Shown here piece after piece: positions 25,767 through 35,301 of a stretch of DNA of 64,000 nt. The DNA comes from Rhodococcus sp. SMB37. GTDB lineage: Bacteria > Actinomycetota > Actinomycetes > Mycobacteriales > Mycobacteriaceae. The stretch lies in the NCBI RefSeq assembly GCF_004345605.1, contig NZ_SLVY01000001.1:248001-312000 (forward strand), written 5' to 3'. A model generated the notes under the pieces. It did no database searches. It saw only the letters and a list, made by a program, of their open reading frames with translations, and was not told the origin of the DNA. The translations under genes were made by a program, and so were the position numbers. Position 1 is the stretch's first letter; each line of letters begins with the position of its first letter.

Positions 25767-26453
25767 GTGAAGGACCTGGTCGATACAACGGAGATGTATC
25801 TCCGGACGATCTACGACTTGGAGGAGGAAGGTGTGGTGCCCCTGAGGGCACGCATTGCCGAACGCCTCGAACAGAGCGGTCCGACGGTGAGCCAGACCGT
25901 CGCCCGCATGGAACGCGACGGATTGCTACGCGTCGCAGGAGACCGCCATCTGCAACTGACGGAGAAGGGACGGGATCTTGCCGTCTCCGTCATGCGTAAG
26001 CACCGTCTCGCAGAGCGGTTGCTCGTCGACGTGATTGGGCTCGACTGGGAGAACGTGCACGCCGAGGCGTGCCGCTGGGAGCACGTGATGAGCGAGGAGG
26101 TGGAACGTCGCCTCGTCGAGGTACTCAACAATCCGACCACCTCGCCGTACGGCAATCCCATCCCCGGGCTCGCGGAACTGGGTATCGACAAGGCCGTCGT
26201 CTCCGACGAGAAGCTGGTCCGATTGACGGAGATCCCGAGTGGGCAGCCGACGGCCGTCGTGGTGCGCAGGCTCGCCGAGTACGTCCAGTCGGACCCCGAC
26301 GTGATCGCTCGACTGCGTGAGGCGGGCGTCGTGCCCGACGCACGCGTTACAGTCGAGACGCGGCCAGGTTCGGTGATGATCACCGTGACCGGTCACAGCA
26401 CATTCGAGCTTTCCGACGAGATGGCCCATGCCGTGCAGGTGAAGCAGGTCTGA
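25767..26453 (+). CDS. ideR: Iron-dependent repressor IdeR (DtxR family)
   Basis: Fe(II)-activated DNA-binding repressor of siderophore uptake and activator of iron storage. With GTG 25767 as residue 1, all metal ligands known from M. tuberculosis IdeR fall at the same positions: M10, C102, E105 and H106 (site 2) and H79, E83 and H98 (site 1). The N-terminal winged helix ([18 protein letters not shown]) and a C-terminal SH3-like domain (about 150-225) are complete. Length 228. GAAGGGG precedes the start. It is Rv2711 in the mycobacterial order. Confidence 0.97.
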   Translation: MKDLVDTTEMYLRTIYDLEEEGVVPLRARIAERLEQSGPTVSQTVARMERDGLLRVAGDRHLQLTEKGRDLAVSVMRKHRLAERLLVDVIGLDWENVHAEACRWEHVMSEEVERRLVEVLNNPTTSPYGNPIPGLAELGIDKAVVSDEKLVRLTEIPSGQPTAVVVRRLAEYVQSDPDVIARLREAGVVPDARVTVETRPGSVMITVTGHSTFELSDEMAHAVQVKQV

Positions 26454-26460
26454 CGCCGGG

Positions 26461-26495
26461 CCTCTTCCACCGGCCCGGTGGGCCGGTGGAAGAGG
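26461..26495. terminator. Perfect hairpin after ideR that includes the galE ribosome site
   Basis: CCTCTTCCACCGGCCC (26461-26476) and its exact complement (26480-26495) close a three-base loop. It starts seven bases after the ideR stop. The galE Shine-Dalgarno GAGGAG is at 26492-26497, so four of its six bases are in the 3' arm. Confidence 0.75.
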
Positions 26496-26503
26496 AGACC
26501 AGC

Positions 26504-27499
26504 GTGAAACTTCTGGTGACCGGCGGCGCCGGCTATGTGGGCAGCGTGTGCAGCACCGTGTTGCTCGAGAACGGCCACGACGTGGTCGTCGTCGACGATC
26601 TGTCCACCGGTAACGCCGACGCCGTCCCGTCCGGTGCCGAATTCATCCACGCCGATATCGCCGATATCGCCGCGGAGGTGCTGAGTGTCGGAGGTGGTTC
26701 ACCTCGGTTCGACGGTGTTCTCCACTTCGGCGCGCAATCACTCGTCGGGGAATCGGTCGAGTTCCCCGAGAAGTACTGGCAGGGCAACGTCGTCACCACG
26801 CTCGCACTGCTCGAAGCGATGCGGTTGTCGGGTACGCCGCGGCTGGTCTTCTCGTCCACCGCAGCCACCTACGGCGAGCCCGAGCAGGTGCCGATTACCG
26901 AGGATGCACCCACCCGGCCCACCAATCCGTACGGTGCCTCCAAACTCGCGATCGATCATGCGATCTCCTCGTATGCCCGCGCCCACGGTCTGGCCGCGAC
27001 CAGTCTGCGCTACTTCAACGTGGCGGGAGCTTATGGAGGCGCCGGCGAGAATCGTGTCGTCGAGACACATCTGATCCCACTCGTGCTGCAGGTCGCCCTG
27101 GGCCAACGCGAGCGCATTTCGGTGTTCGGGACGGATTGGCCGACCAAGGACGGCACCGCGATCCGCGATTACATCCACGTCAAGGACCTTGCCGACGCGC
27201 ACATGCTGGCACTGTCGAAGGCAACTGCGGGATCGCATCGCATCTACAACCTCGGCAGCGGTGAGGGCTTCACCGTGCGCGAGGTCATCTCATCGTGCGA
27301 GCGAATCACCGGACTCCCCATCTCCGCTGCCGATGCACCACGACGCGCAGGTGATCCTGCCGTGCTGATCGCGTCGAGCGCCCGCGCGATCGATGAGCTC
27401 GGCTGGAAGCCCGAACACACGGATCTCGACGAGATCGTCGCGGACGCCTGGGAATTCATGCGCAATCTCGGTGATCGCGCGCACGCTGCCCGTCGCTGA
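26504..27499 (+). CDS. galE: UDP-glucose 4-epimerase
   Basis: Interconverts UDP-glucose and UDP-galactose, which supplies galactan for the arabinogalactan wall. GGAGYVG at residues 7-13 binds [11 protein letters not shown] provides the catalytic Ser/Thr, and NPYGASK holds the YxxxK pair. The 331-residue length is normal. GTG 26504 ([13 protein letters not shown]) is the start; GAGGAG is six bases before it. The gene follows ideR closely and may be read from its message. Confidence 0.93.
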   Translation: MKLLVTGGAGYVGSVCSTVLLENGHDVVVVDDLSTGNADAVPSGAEFIHADIADIAAEVLSVGGGSPRFDGVLHFGAQSLVGESVEFPEKYWQGNVVTTLALLEAMRLSGTPRLVFSSTAATYGEPEQVPITEDAPTRPTNPYGASKLAIDHAISSYARAHGLAATSLRYFNVAGAYGGAGENRVVETHLIPLVLQVALGQRERISVFGTDWPTKDGTAIRDYIHVKDLADAHMLALSKATAGSHRIYNLGSGEGFTVREVISSCERITGLPISAADAPRRAGDPAVLIASSARAIDELGWKPEHTDLDEIVADAWEFMRNLGDRAHAARR

Positions 27500-28630
27500 T
27501 CATTCCGGCGGACCCGGCGGGGGCAGCACCACGCCCAGTCTGGCAGCTATCTCATAGCCGGTGTCGGCGAGCCCTCGGATGGCTTCGGGACGCAGTCCGG
27601 CTTGCAATGCCTGATCGAGGAGATCCGAGAGACGATGTCGGGGGTTCGATTCCAGCGCCACACCGAGCGCAACGCCCGCGAACGGGCCGTCTCCTCGCAC
27701 GTAGGCACTGAAGGCGACGAGTGCGGCGGCGTCTGCTCGTTCCGGATCCGGTAGCGCACGGGCAAGATCGACCCACATGCGTTCGGCAGCACGCGCCTGC
27801 GCTCCTGCCGCCAACGCGAGTACCGAGTCACGGACCGTCGGATTCGCCAGGAGTACAGCCACTTCTGCGCATTCCCGGTCCTCGAGCCCGGCACCGTCGC
27901 CGAAGGTCGCGAGACGTCCGAGCAGTGATTCGAGTTCCATTCGGTCTGCACGGTCGGTGCCGCCGGCCCGTGCCGCGTGCTCGTATGCCAGGTCGCGGGC
28001 ATCGATCACGTCGTCGATGCACTGCCCCACCCGGCGGCGACGCTCCGGCGGCGAGGGAGCGAGCAGCGCCTCGAGTTCGTTCCGCGACCGCCGGATCGGA
28101 CTACCACCGAACACTCGTGTTGCGGCAACGACCGAACTCTCGGGATCGGGAATGGTCCCGTTCACTTCCCCTTCGGGCGTGAACCACATGCGCCCGCGGG
28201 CAATTTCGGGGGTGGCGTGAACCCCGGCCAATTCGATGCCGGACAGTGCGAGTTCGTCGGCGAATTCCTCGACCAGGCGCACTGCGGAACCGGAGGCATG
28301 GTTGCGTGGATGGTCGAGCCTGTCGTCGACGAGCACCACCAGGACGGCGCGCGCCCCTTCGCGGACGCAGACCGTGCAGAACCTCTCGAATGCGGCGCTC
28401 ATCGGTGCAGGAATCGGTTCTTCAGCGCGCGGCAGCAGAAGGTCGTGCCGCATGATGGCACCGATCGCGTCGCCTCGCCCGTCGTTGTTCGGTGATCGTT
28501 GCGCGGGAGAGAGGCTCAACACGAGGAACGAGCGTGTCGGGTGGAAGCCGAGCATGGCGGGAACTGCCGCGAGGAGTTCGCCGATGTCCGACAGATGCAG
28601 TGGCTGGGAGGAGGATGTCGATGCGGTCAT
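27500..28630 (-). CDS. DUF4192 domain protein
   Basis: A 376-residue soluble protein with LGFHPTRSFLVLSL near the N-terminus and LLEFSAYVRGDG-type segments (VAFSAYVRGDGPFAGVALG) late, the marks of DUF4192. ATG 28630 (MTASTSSSQPLHLSD) was taken as start; the open frame reaches 28822 without homology I know. It ends one base after galE on the other strand. The family is of unknown function; an equivalent occupies this neighbourhood in mycobacteria. Confidence 0.75.
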   Translation of the reverse strand: MTASTSSSQPLHLSDIGELLAAVPAMLGFHPTRSFLVLSLSPAQRSPNNDGRGDAIGAIMRHDLLLPRAEEPIPAPMSAAFERFCTVCVREGARAVLVVLVDDRLDHPRNHASGSAVRLVEEFADELALSGIELAGVHATPEIARGRMWFTPEGEVNGTIPDPESSVVAATRVFGGSPIRRSRNELEALLAPSPPERRRRVGQCIDDVIDARDLAYEHAARAGGTDRADRMELESLLGRLATFGDGAGLEDRECAEVAVLLANPTVRDSVLALAAGAQARAAERMWVDLARALPDPERADAAALVAFSAYVRGDGPFAGVALGVALESNPRHRLSDLLDQALQAGLRPEAIRGLADTGYEIAARLGVVLPPPGPPE

Positions 28631-28843
28631 GCCCAGCACGATCCAGGGTAGAGCCCACCGAAATCCGGCCTCGGGCGCGGAATCCGCGAATCTGTGGATG
28701 AATGAGGCGACTGTGGACAACCAGAGCGCCGAGCCGGAGCCCGGGGGCGGGAGCTGCGAGCAGTGTCGGCACAGAATGTTAGCGCCGCACCCCTGCGGGG
28801 TGGACGACATGACGAGCGACATCGTGCCCCTGAGGTACCCGGG

Positions 28844-29590
28844 TCAGCCCCCGAACGCGTACACCACCGCATCGTGAAATGCGATGTCGAGGGCGTCGCG
28901 GTCGACATCGCGGTCGTCGAAGGTCATGTAGGTCACCAGAATCCTGGCATCTCCGAGTTGAGCGCCACGGGTCTCCATGGACTGGATCAGCTCGTGGCCG
29001 GGCTGCCCCGAGGTCACAGTGCGGGTGTACGCCAACGTCCGGACGCCACCTATCGGTGGAAGCGGATTCGGCGCGGCGACGGTGGTGACGGTGGAGGTCA
29101 CGCCCCGGTGAGTGACATCGACCTCACCACACTCTCCCAGGTGTTTCCTCAGTTCGGGGAGTTCCGGAGCCGGGACTACTACTTCGACGCTGATGGTGGC
29201 TCCGCCGTCCGCGGAGGTCCCCACGGCCATCGCAGTCCCCTCGGGGCCGTAGTTCTGCGGGAGCGGGAGACATCCGGGTGGTTCGACCTTCGCTCCGATC
29301 GGAATCCCTGCCAGGTCGGGAGCAGCCTGTGCCACTGCCGAAGGAGGCAGCGTCACGGCGTGGTACGAGGCGTGGAACCGTTCGGGGGGCAGCAGAAGCG
29401 CGGCGGGCAACGGCCGGTCCAGGGTGGGATCGGACATCCCGGTCACGGAGATGGCCTTCGACGCGGATTCGGGCGTTGCGGTGCCGGCCACCGTGGTCGA
29501 GCATCCCGATGCAGTGACGATCAGCGCCGCGCACATGACCACACGACCCATATGCCACTCGTGCCGGCGACGCACTGCGTTCACGGCCAC
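28844..29590 (-). CDS. Secreted lipoprotein, DUF5642-like
   Basis: A 248-residue exported lipoprotein. The signal segment (about residues 10-29, GRVVMCAALIVTA) ends in a lipobox TASGC with the lipidated Cys at residue 30. The rest has no membrane helix and carries strands such as GATISVEVVVPAPEL. DUF5642 is recalled from mycobacterial and nocardial relatives. The GTG at 29590 has GCGGAGG five bases upstream. It could be transcribed with the DUF4192 gene. Function unknown. Confidence 0.75.
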   Translation of the reverse strand: MAVNAVRRRHEWHMGRVVMCAALIVTASGCSTTVAGTATPESASKAISVTGMSDPTLDRPLPAALLLPPERFHASYHAVTLPPSAVAQAAPDLAGIPIGAKVEPPGCLPLPQNYGPEGTAMAVGTSADGGATISVEVVVPAPELPELRKHLGECGEVDVTHRGVTSTVTTVAAPNPLPPIGGVRTLAYTRTVTSGQPGHELIQSMETRGAQLGDARILVTYMTFDDRDVDRDALDIAFHDAVVYAFGG

Positions 29591-29734
29591 CCGAACCTCC
29601 GCTGTTCCCGTTCACACGGAGCAGAACACCCCGTCGAGCGCTGTTTTCGGTTCAATTAGACTCGAACACCACCATGCCACGCCGGTGCGCCACCGGGCAG
29701 AAGGCTACGACGACCTGATCGGAGTGGTTCGGAT

Positions 29735-30676
29735 ATGGACGAGCAGTCCCGGATGTACGAGCTGGAGTTTCCCGCTCCTCGACTGACAGCGGCCGATGGG
29801 CAAGGCCCTGTGCTGGTGCACGGGCTGGAAGGTTTCTCCGATGCCGGGCACGCTGTGCATCTTGCCACCACGCATCTGCGCGAGCAGCTCGAGACGGAGG
29901 TCGTGGCGTCCTTCGCAGTCGATGAACTGGTCGACTACCGCTCTCGTCGGCCGATGATGACGTTCGAATCGGATCATTTCTCCGAGTACGCCGCGCCCGA
30001 ACTCAACCTCTATGCGCTCGTCGACAACGCGGGCACCCCGTTCCTGCTGCTCGCCGGCACCGAACCGGATCTGAAATGGGAGCGTTTCATCACGGCGGTC
30101 CGCCTGTTGGCGGAGCAGTTCGGGGTCCGCCGCACGATCGGCCTGAACTCGATCCCCATGGCGATTCCACACACCCGTCCGCTGGGGGTGACCGCCCATT
30201 CGACCAACAGGGACCTGATCGCTGATCATCACCGCTGGTCCGGTCAGTTGCAGGTCCCGGCGGGCGCGTCGTCGTTGCTCGAGTTCCGGATGGCGCAGCA
30301 CGGGCACGAGGCCGTCGGGTTCTCGGTACACGTCCCGCACTACCTGGCGCAGACCGACTACCCGGCCGCCGCCGAGTCGCTGCTGATCAATGTCGCCGAG
30401 GTCGGGAATCTCGACCTTCCGCTGGGTGCGTTGGGCGAGGCTGCCGCGCGTGTTCGCGAGCAGGTCGACGAGCATATCGAGGGCAACGAGGAGGTGCTGT
30501 CGGTCGTGCAGGCGCTCGAACGGCAGTACGACAGCTACGTGGCGGCACAGGAGCAGCAGTCCACTCCCCTGCCGACCGATGAAAGCCTTCCCAGTGGGGA
30601 CGAACTCGGAGCCGAGTTCGAACGATTCCTCGCCGAGTACGAGCGCAGGGACGGCGACACGGACTCCGAGTCCTGA
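29735..30676 (+). CDS. PAC2-family protein
   Basis: A 313-residue protein with the PAC2 (proteasome-assembly-chaperone) fold: VLVHGLEGFSDAGHAVHLA near the start and GLNSIPMAIPHTRP in the middle, and a long helical C-terminal region rich in Glu. It corresponds to Rv2714. In actinobacteria the link to the proteasome is suggested by fold and not by proof. A second ATG (MYELEFP) is six codons in. Confidence 0.85.
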   Translation: MDEQSRMYELEFPAPRLTAADGQGPVLVHGLEGFSDAGHAVHLATTHLREQLETEVVASFAVDELVDYRSRRPMMTFESDHFSEYAAPELNLYALVDNAGTPFLLLAGTEPDLKWERFITAVRLLAEQFGVRRTIGLNSIPMAIPHTRPLGVTAHSTNRDLIADHHRWSGQLQVPAGASSLLEFRMAQHGHEAVGFSVHVPHYLAQTDYPAAAESLLINVAEVGNLDLPLGALGEAAARVREQVDEHIEGNEEVLSVVQALERQYDSYVAAQEQQSTPLPTDESLPSGDELGAEFERFLAEYERRDGDTDSES

Positions 30677-30772
30677 CATCTGCGCCTGAGAATCAGGAGG
30701 GGTTCGGCGCGACCGATCCGAGAACCGGCCCGGTGTCGCTACTGCAGCATTACGTACCGGTCACGATCGTTA

Positions 30773-30801
30773 TTGCTGGCGTCACATACAAAAAGTATGC
30801 T
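30773..30801 (+). promoter_or_regulatory. Promoter of the alpha/beta hydrolase gene
   Basis: TTGCTG (30773-30778) and TATGCT (30796-30801) are 17 bases apart. CATAC and GTATG (30785-30789 and 30795-30799) form a small inverted repeat overlapping the -10, a possible operator. The leader is about 90 bases. Confidence 0.5.
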
Positions 30802-30896
30802 CGGCCGGCATGCAAGGCTGAGCACACAACGATCACCTCCCGAGTCAGATCGGAGACCGGCCGGCTACAGCCCCGTGGACACGGCAGGAGAGACTG

Positions 30897-31934
30897 ATGG
30901 CTACATCGCGAGCGCGTACCTTGCGTCCGGTTCCCGATACGGAACCACGAATGGTCTTCCGGACAATTCACGGGTACCGACGCGCCTTCCGCCTCGCAGG
31001 CAGCGGCCCGGTACTGGTGCTGATCCACGGTATCGGCGACAACTCGTCCACCTGGCTCGATGTCATTCCACATCTTGCGAAGAAGTACACCGTCATCGCG
31101 CCTGATCTGCTCGGTCACGGGCGGTCCGACAAGCCTCGCGCCGACTACTCCGTCGCCGCATACGCCAACGGTGTTCGCGACCTGCTGTCGGTACTCGGTG
31201 TCGAGCGAGCCACGATCATCGGCCACTCCCTCGGGGGCGGCGTTGCGATGCAGTTCGGCTACCAGTTCCCGGAGATGATCGAGCGTCTCGTGCTGGTCTC
31301 GTCCGGCGGTGTCACCAAGGGCGTCCATCCAGCCCTGCGGCTGGTGTCCTTGCCGGGGGTGAGCGACCTGCTCAAACTGCTCAGAATTCCCGGTGCAGTG
31401 CCTGCGGTGAAGCTCGCAGGCGCCGTCCTCGGCCACATCAACGGCTCCCCGCTCCGACCCGGGACGATGCTGCACGATACGAGCGATCTCGTCCGCATCC
31501 TCTCCGGTTTACCCGATCCGACCGCGTACGAGGCCTATCTGCGCACCCTGCGGGCGGTTGTCGATTGGCGCGGTCAGGTGGTGACCATGCTCGATCGTTG
31601 TTATCTCACGGAGGATGTCCCAGTGCAGTTGATCTGGGGTGACCGGGACAGTGTGATCCCCGTCGGGCACGCATACCTTGCGCACTCGGCCATGCCGAGG
31701 TCGCGGCTCGAGGTGTTCCACGGTTCGGGGCACTTCCCCTTCCGGGACGACCCGATCCGATTCTTGCGAGTAGTCGAGCATTTCCTCGACTCCACGACGC
31801 CGCTCGAGTTCGACGAGGAGAAGTGGCGTCAGCTCCTGCTCACCGGCGTGAGCGAATCCCGGATCACCGGTGGACCGGCCACCCGCACCGCTGTCCTGGG
31901 CGCGATGGGATCGGACGAACGCAGCGCGACGTAG
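30897..31934 (+). CDS. Alpha/beta-hydrolase
   Basis: A 345-residue hydrolase with a complete triad: Ser111 in GHSLGGG, Asp in WGDRDSVIP and His in GSGHFPF. The oxyanion motif is LIHGIGDNSSTW (about 42-53). It matches Rv2715. Substrate unknown; relatives act on esters and lipids. GGAGAGACTG precedes the ATG. Confidence 0.85.
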   Translation: MATSRARTLRPVPDTEPRMVFRTIHGYRRAFRLAGSGPVLVLIHGIGDNSSTWLDVIPHLAKKYTVIAPDLLGHGRSDKPRADYSVAAYANGVRDLLSVLGVERATIIGHSLGGGVAMQFGYQFPEMIERLVLVSSGGVTKGVHPALRLVSLPGVSDLLKLLRIPGAVPAVKLAGAVLGHINGSPLRPGTMLHDTSDLVRILSGLPDPTAYEAYLRTLRAVVDWRGQVVTMLDRCYLTEDVPVQLIWGDRDSVIPVGHAYLAHSAMPRSRLEVFHGSGHFPFRDDPIRFLRVVEHFLDSTTPLEFDEEKWRQLLLTGVSESRITGGPATRTAVLGAMGSDERSAT

Positions 31935-31955
31935 GGGCCGGCCGGCATTCCGACT

Positions 31956-31961
31956 AGCCTG
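31956..31961 (+). promoter_or_regulatory. -10 box of the DUF3516 helicase gene (leaderless)
   Basis: TAGCCT ends five bases before GTG 31967. No ribosome site is visible, so the message likely starts at the codon. Confidence 0.5.
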
Positions 31962-31966
31962 GAGCG

Positions 31967-34471
31967 GTGCTGCTTCCGGATCTGATACCCGACCCTGTCG
32001 ACGACGACTCTCTGTTCGACGCGTTCACCTCCTGGACGACGGACCGGGGCATCACGCTCTACCCAGCGCAGGAAGAGGCGCTGATGGAGCTCGTCTCCGG
32101 CGCCAACGTCATCCTCGCGACCCCCACCGGCTCGGGCAAGTCCATGGTCGCGCTCGGAGCTCATTTCCACGCGCTGGCCACGGGAAAGCGCACCTTCTAC
32201 ACTGCGCCGATCAAGGCGCTCGTGAGCGAGAAGTTCTTCGCGCTGTGCGACGTGTTCGGAGCAGACCTCGTCGGGATGATGACCGGTGACGCGTCCGTCA
32301 ATGCGGGGGCCCCGATCATCTGCGCGACCGCCGAGATCGTCGCGAACCTCGCGTTGCGTGAGGGCGCGGACTCCGACATCGGCCAGGTCGTGATGGACGA
32401 ATTCCATTTCTATTCGGAACCCGAACGCGGCTGGGCGTGGCAGGTACCGATCGTCGAACTCCCGAACGCGCAGTTCCTGCTCATGTCGGCGACCCTCGGT
32501 GACGTCACCTTTCTGAAGGACGATCTCACGCGGCGAACGGGGCGGCCCACGGTCGAGGTCTCGGGCTCCGAGCGCCCGGTTCCCCTGACGTTCTCGTACT
32601 CTCAGGTTCCGATCGGCGAGGCCATCGAAGAACTCGTCACCACCCATCAGGCCCCGGTCTACGTCGTGCACTTCACGCAGGCCGCCGCGCTCGAGCGGGC
32701 GCAGGCCCTCACCAGTGTCAACATGTGTTCCAAGGACGAAAAGGCGGCCATCGCCGAGGCCCTGGGCGCGTTCCGATTCACCACCGGATTCGGCAAGACA
32801 CTCTCTCGGTTGGTCCGGCACGGAATCGGCGTCCACCACGCGGGCATGCTGCCCAAGTACCGGCGCCTGATCGAGAAGCTCGCACAGGACGGCCTTCTCA
32901 AGGTCATCTGCGGCACCGACACTCTCGGCGTCGGCATCAACGTGCCGATCCGCACAGTACTGCTCACGGGGCTGACCAAATACGACGGCACCCGAACGCG
33001 GCAGCTCAAGGCACGCGAGTTCCACCAGATCGCGGGGCGGGCCGGGCGCGCCGGCTACGACACGATGGGAAGCGTCGTCGTGCAGGCACCCGAGCACGAG
33101 ATCGAGAACATCCGTGCGCTCGCCAAGGCCGGTGAGGATCCCAAGAAGCGACGCAAGGTCCAACGGAAGAAGGCGCCCGAGGGATTCGTCTCCTGGGGGC
33201 AGGGAACCTTCGACAAGCTCATCGCTGCATCCCCGGAGCCACTGCACTCTCGGTTCGCGGTGAGCAACTCGATGCTTCTCAACGTCATCGCGCGACCCGG
33301 CAACTGCTTCGATGCGATGCGTCACCTCCTCGAGGACAACCACGAGCAGCGGCCCGCACAGCGCAAGCACATCCTCAAGGCGATTTCGTTGTACCGCGGC
33401 CTGGTGCAGGCGGGGGTCGTGCAGCAGCTCGACGAACCCGATGAGGACGGACGGATGGCGCGTCTGACCGTCGATCTGCAGCGCGACTTCGCGCTGAATC
33501 AGCCCCTGTCCCCGTTCGCGCTGGCCGCGATCGAGCTGCTCGACATCGAGTCGACCACGTACGCACTCGACGTGGTGTCGGTGATCGAGTCGACCCTCGA
33601 CAATCCTCGTCAGATCCTGATGGCGCAGCAGCATGCTGCGCGTGGTGAAGCGGTCGCCGAGATGAAGGCCGACGGCATCGAGTACGACGAGCGGATGGAA
33701 CTGCTCGAAGAGATCACCTGGCCCAAGCCCCTCGTGGAGCTACTCGAGCCCGCATTCGAAACCTACCGTGGCGGGCACCCGTGGGTCTCCGAGTTCCCGC
33801 TGTCGCCGAAGTCCGTCGTGCGCGACATGATCGAGCGTGCGATGACGTTCGCGGAGTTGGTGAGCCACTACGGACTGGCGCGGTCGGAAGGTCTGGTGCT
33901 TCGGTACCTCGCGGATGCGTACCGGGCGCTGCGTCAGACGGTTCCCGACGCCGCACGCACCGAGGAACTCGAGGACATCACGGAGTGGCTCGGCGAGCTG
34001 ATCCGGCAGGTCGATTCGTCTCTGCTCGACGAGTGGGAGTCGCTCACCAACCCGGGTTCGGAATCGGACGATCAGCAGATCGCGTTCGGGGCGGACACAC
34101 CGCGGCCGCTCTCGGCGAACACGCGTGCGTTCCGGGTGATGGTGCGCAACGCGATGTTCAAGCGTGTCGAGCTCGCGTCGCGGAAACGCTGGAACGATCT
34201 GGCCGAACTCGGTGACGGGCTGGATGCGGAGGACTGGTCGGATCTGCTCGAGCTCTACTTCGACGAGTACGACGAGATCGGCACCGGGCCCGATGCGCGC
34301 GGCCCGTTGTTGTTCTCGGCCGAGACGGGTTCCGAGTTGTGGCGGGTTCGTCAGACGCTTGCCGATCCGGACGGCGATCACGGCTGGGCATTGATCGGGG
34401 AGGTCAACCTCGCCGAGTCGGACGCCGCCGGTGAGGTGGTCTTCGACGAGTTCGAGATCGTCGAAGGCTGA
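31967..34471 (+). CDS. SKI2-like DEAD/DEAH-box helicase with DUF3516 C-terminal domain
   Basis: An 834-residue helicase. Walker A is ATPTGSGKS (51-59), the Walker B box is DEFH (144-147), motif III is SATLGD, and motif VI QIAGRAGRAGYD is complete. The region after about 530 is the DUF3516 domain, with ELVSHYGLARSEGLVLRYLADAYRAL recognisable. Such proteins are restricted to actinobacteria and resemble RNA helicases of the Ski2/Mtr4 group. It is not next to a recognisable ribonuclease, and the role is unknown. It is read from its own leaderless promoter. Confidence 0.88.
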   Translation: MLLPDLIPDPVDDDSLFDAFTSWTTDRGITLYPAQEEALMELVSGANVILATPTGSGKSMVALGAHFHALATGKRTFYTAPIKALVSEKFFALCDVFGADLVGMMTGDASVNAGAPIICATAEIVANLALREGADSDIGQVVMDEFHFYSEPERGWAWQVPIVELPNAQFLLMSATLGDVTFLKDDLTRRTGRPTVEVSGSERPVPLTFSYSQVPIGEAIEELVTTHQAPVYVVHFTQAAALERAQALTSVNMCSKDEKAAIAEALGAFRFTTGFGKTLSRLVRHGIGVHHAGMLPKYRRLIEKLAQDGLLKVICGTDTLGVGINVPIRTVLLTGLTKYDGTRTRQLKAREFHQIAGRAGRAGYDTMGSVVVQAPEHEIENIRALAKAGEDPKKRRKVQRKKAPEGFVSWGQGTFDKLIAASPEPLHSRFAVSNSMLLNVIARPGNCFDAMRHLLEDNHEQRPAQRKHILKAISLYRGLVQAGVVQQLDEPDEDGRMARLTVDLQRDFALNQPLSPFALAAIELLDIESTTYALDVVSVIESTLDNPRQILMAQQHAARGEAVAEMKADGIEYDERMELLEEITWPKPLVELLEPAFETYRGGHPWVSEFPLSPKSVVRDMIERAMTFAELVSHYGLARSEGLVLRYLADAYRALRQTVPDAARTEELEDITEWLGELIRQVDSSLLDEWESLTNPGSESDDQQIAFGADTPRPLSANTRAFRVMVRNAMFKRVELASRKRWNDLAELGDGLDAEDWSDLLELYFDEYDEIGTGPDARGPLLFSAETGSELWRVRQTLADPDGDHGWALIGEVNLAESDAAGEVVFDEFEIVEG

Positions 34472-34502
34472 GCACCGGGTCAGGACCGGTACCGTGGGCC
34501 CG

Positions 34503-35276
34503 GTGAACGATGAGTCCGCTGCGAGGTTTCGCCTGTCCTACGTCCCCGGCGTGACCCCGGCCAAGTGGGTTCGGGTGTGGAAGGAACGGATTCCGGACGT
34601 ACCGATCGAGCTGGTTCCGATCGAGTCGACATCGGGAGCGGACTGCGTACGGGACGGCACCGCGGACATCGCGCTGCTGCGGTTGCCACTCGAGCGTGAC
34701 GGACTGTCGGTGATCACCCTCTACACCGAGACCTCCGTGGTGGTGGTGCCGAAGGAGCACGCGATCGCCGCGGTCGACGAGGTGACGGTGTCGGACCTTG
34801 CGGACGAGACCGTGTTGCATCCCCTCGACGATGTGCTCGATTGGGTGAGCCTGCCCGGCGAAGAGTCGTTCGAGCGGCCTGAGACCACGGAGGACGCGAT
34901 CTCGCATGTCGCGTCGGAGGTGGGAGTGCTCGTGACGCCGCAATCGCTCGCTCGTCTGCACCATCGCAAGGATCTGACCTATCGACCGGTCGTCGACGCT
35001 CCTCAGTCGCAGGTCGGTCTCGTCTGGCTCACCGACCACACCACCGATCATGTGGACGAGTTCGTCGGCATCGTCCGGGGCCGAACCGCGAACAGTTCCC
35101 GTGGTCGGCGGGGCGACTCCGGAACCGAGGACGCGCCGAAGAGCCCGGGCAAACGTCGGGGCGAGCGTCAAGGTTCGCAACCGAGAAAGATCGTCGGCGA
35201 CAAGAAGCCGAAGTCACGTCGAGGTACCACCGGTCGCGGCAAGAACGCCGGGCGTTCCCGCCGCGGTCGCGGTTGA
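34503..35276 (+). CDS. LysR-type substrate-binding domain protein without DNA-binding domain
   Basis: A 257-residue protein whose residues 8-195 match the effector-binding domain of LysR regulators (FRLSYVPGVTPAKWVRVW, DGTADIALLRLPLE, VVVVPKEHAI). It has no helix-turn-helix: the frame from GTG 34503 begins at the first strand of the domain, and the upstream frame runs into the helicase. The last 60 residues are an Arg/Lys/Gly-rich tail (SRGRRG, GKRRGERQG, SRRGRG) that looks suited to bind nucleic acid. It follows the helicase by 31 bases and ends beside oxyR. Such stand-alone domains are known in actinobacteria; function unknown. Confidence 0.75.
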   Translation: MNDESAARFRLSYVPGVTPAKWVRVWKERIPDVPIELVPIESTSGADCVRDGTADIALLRLPLERDGLSVITLYTETSVVVVPKEHAIAAVDEVTVSDLADETVLHPLDDVLDWVSLPGEESFERPETTEDAISHVASEVGVLVTPQSLARLHHRKDLTYRPVVDAPQSQVGLVWLTDHTTDHVDEFVGIVRGRTANSSRGRRGDSGTEDAPKSPGKRRGERQGSQPRKIVGDKKPKSRRGTTGRGKNAGRSRRGRG

Positions 35277-35301
35277 TCGGACTCCTCCGCAGCGCAACTG
35301 A

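Noticed and set aside
27643-27653. GGTTCGATTCC resembles a tRNA T-arm
   Set aside because: It lies inside the DUF4192 coding sequence and no matching acceptor, D-arm or anticodon stem flanks it.
31829-33634. A 601-codon minus-strand frame
   Set aside because: It is antisense to the DUF3516 helicase and shows no known motif.
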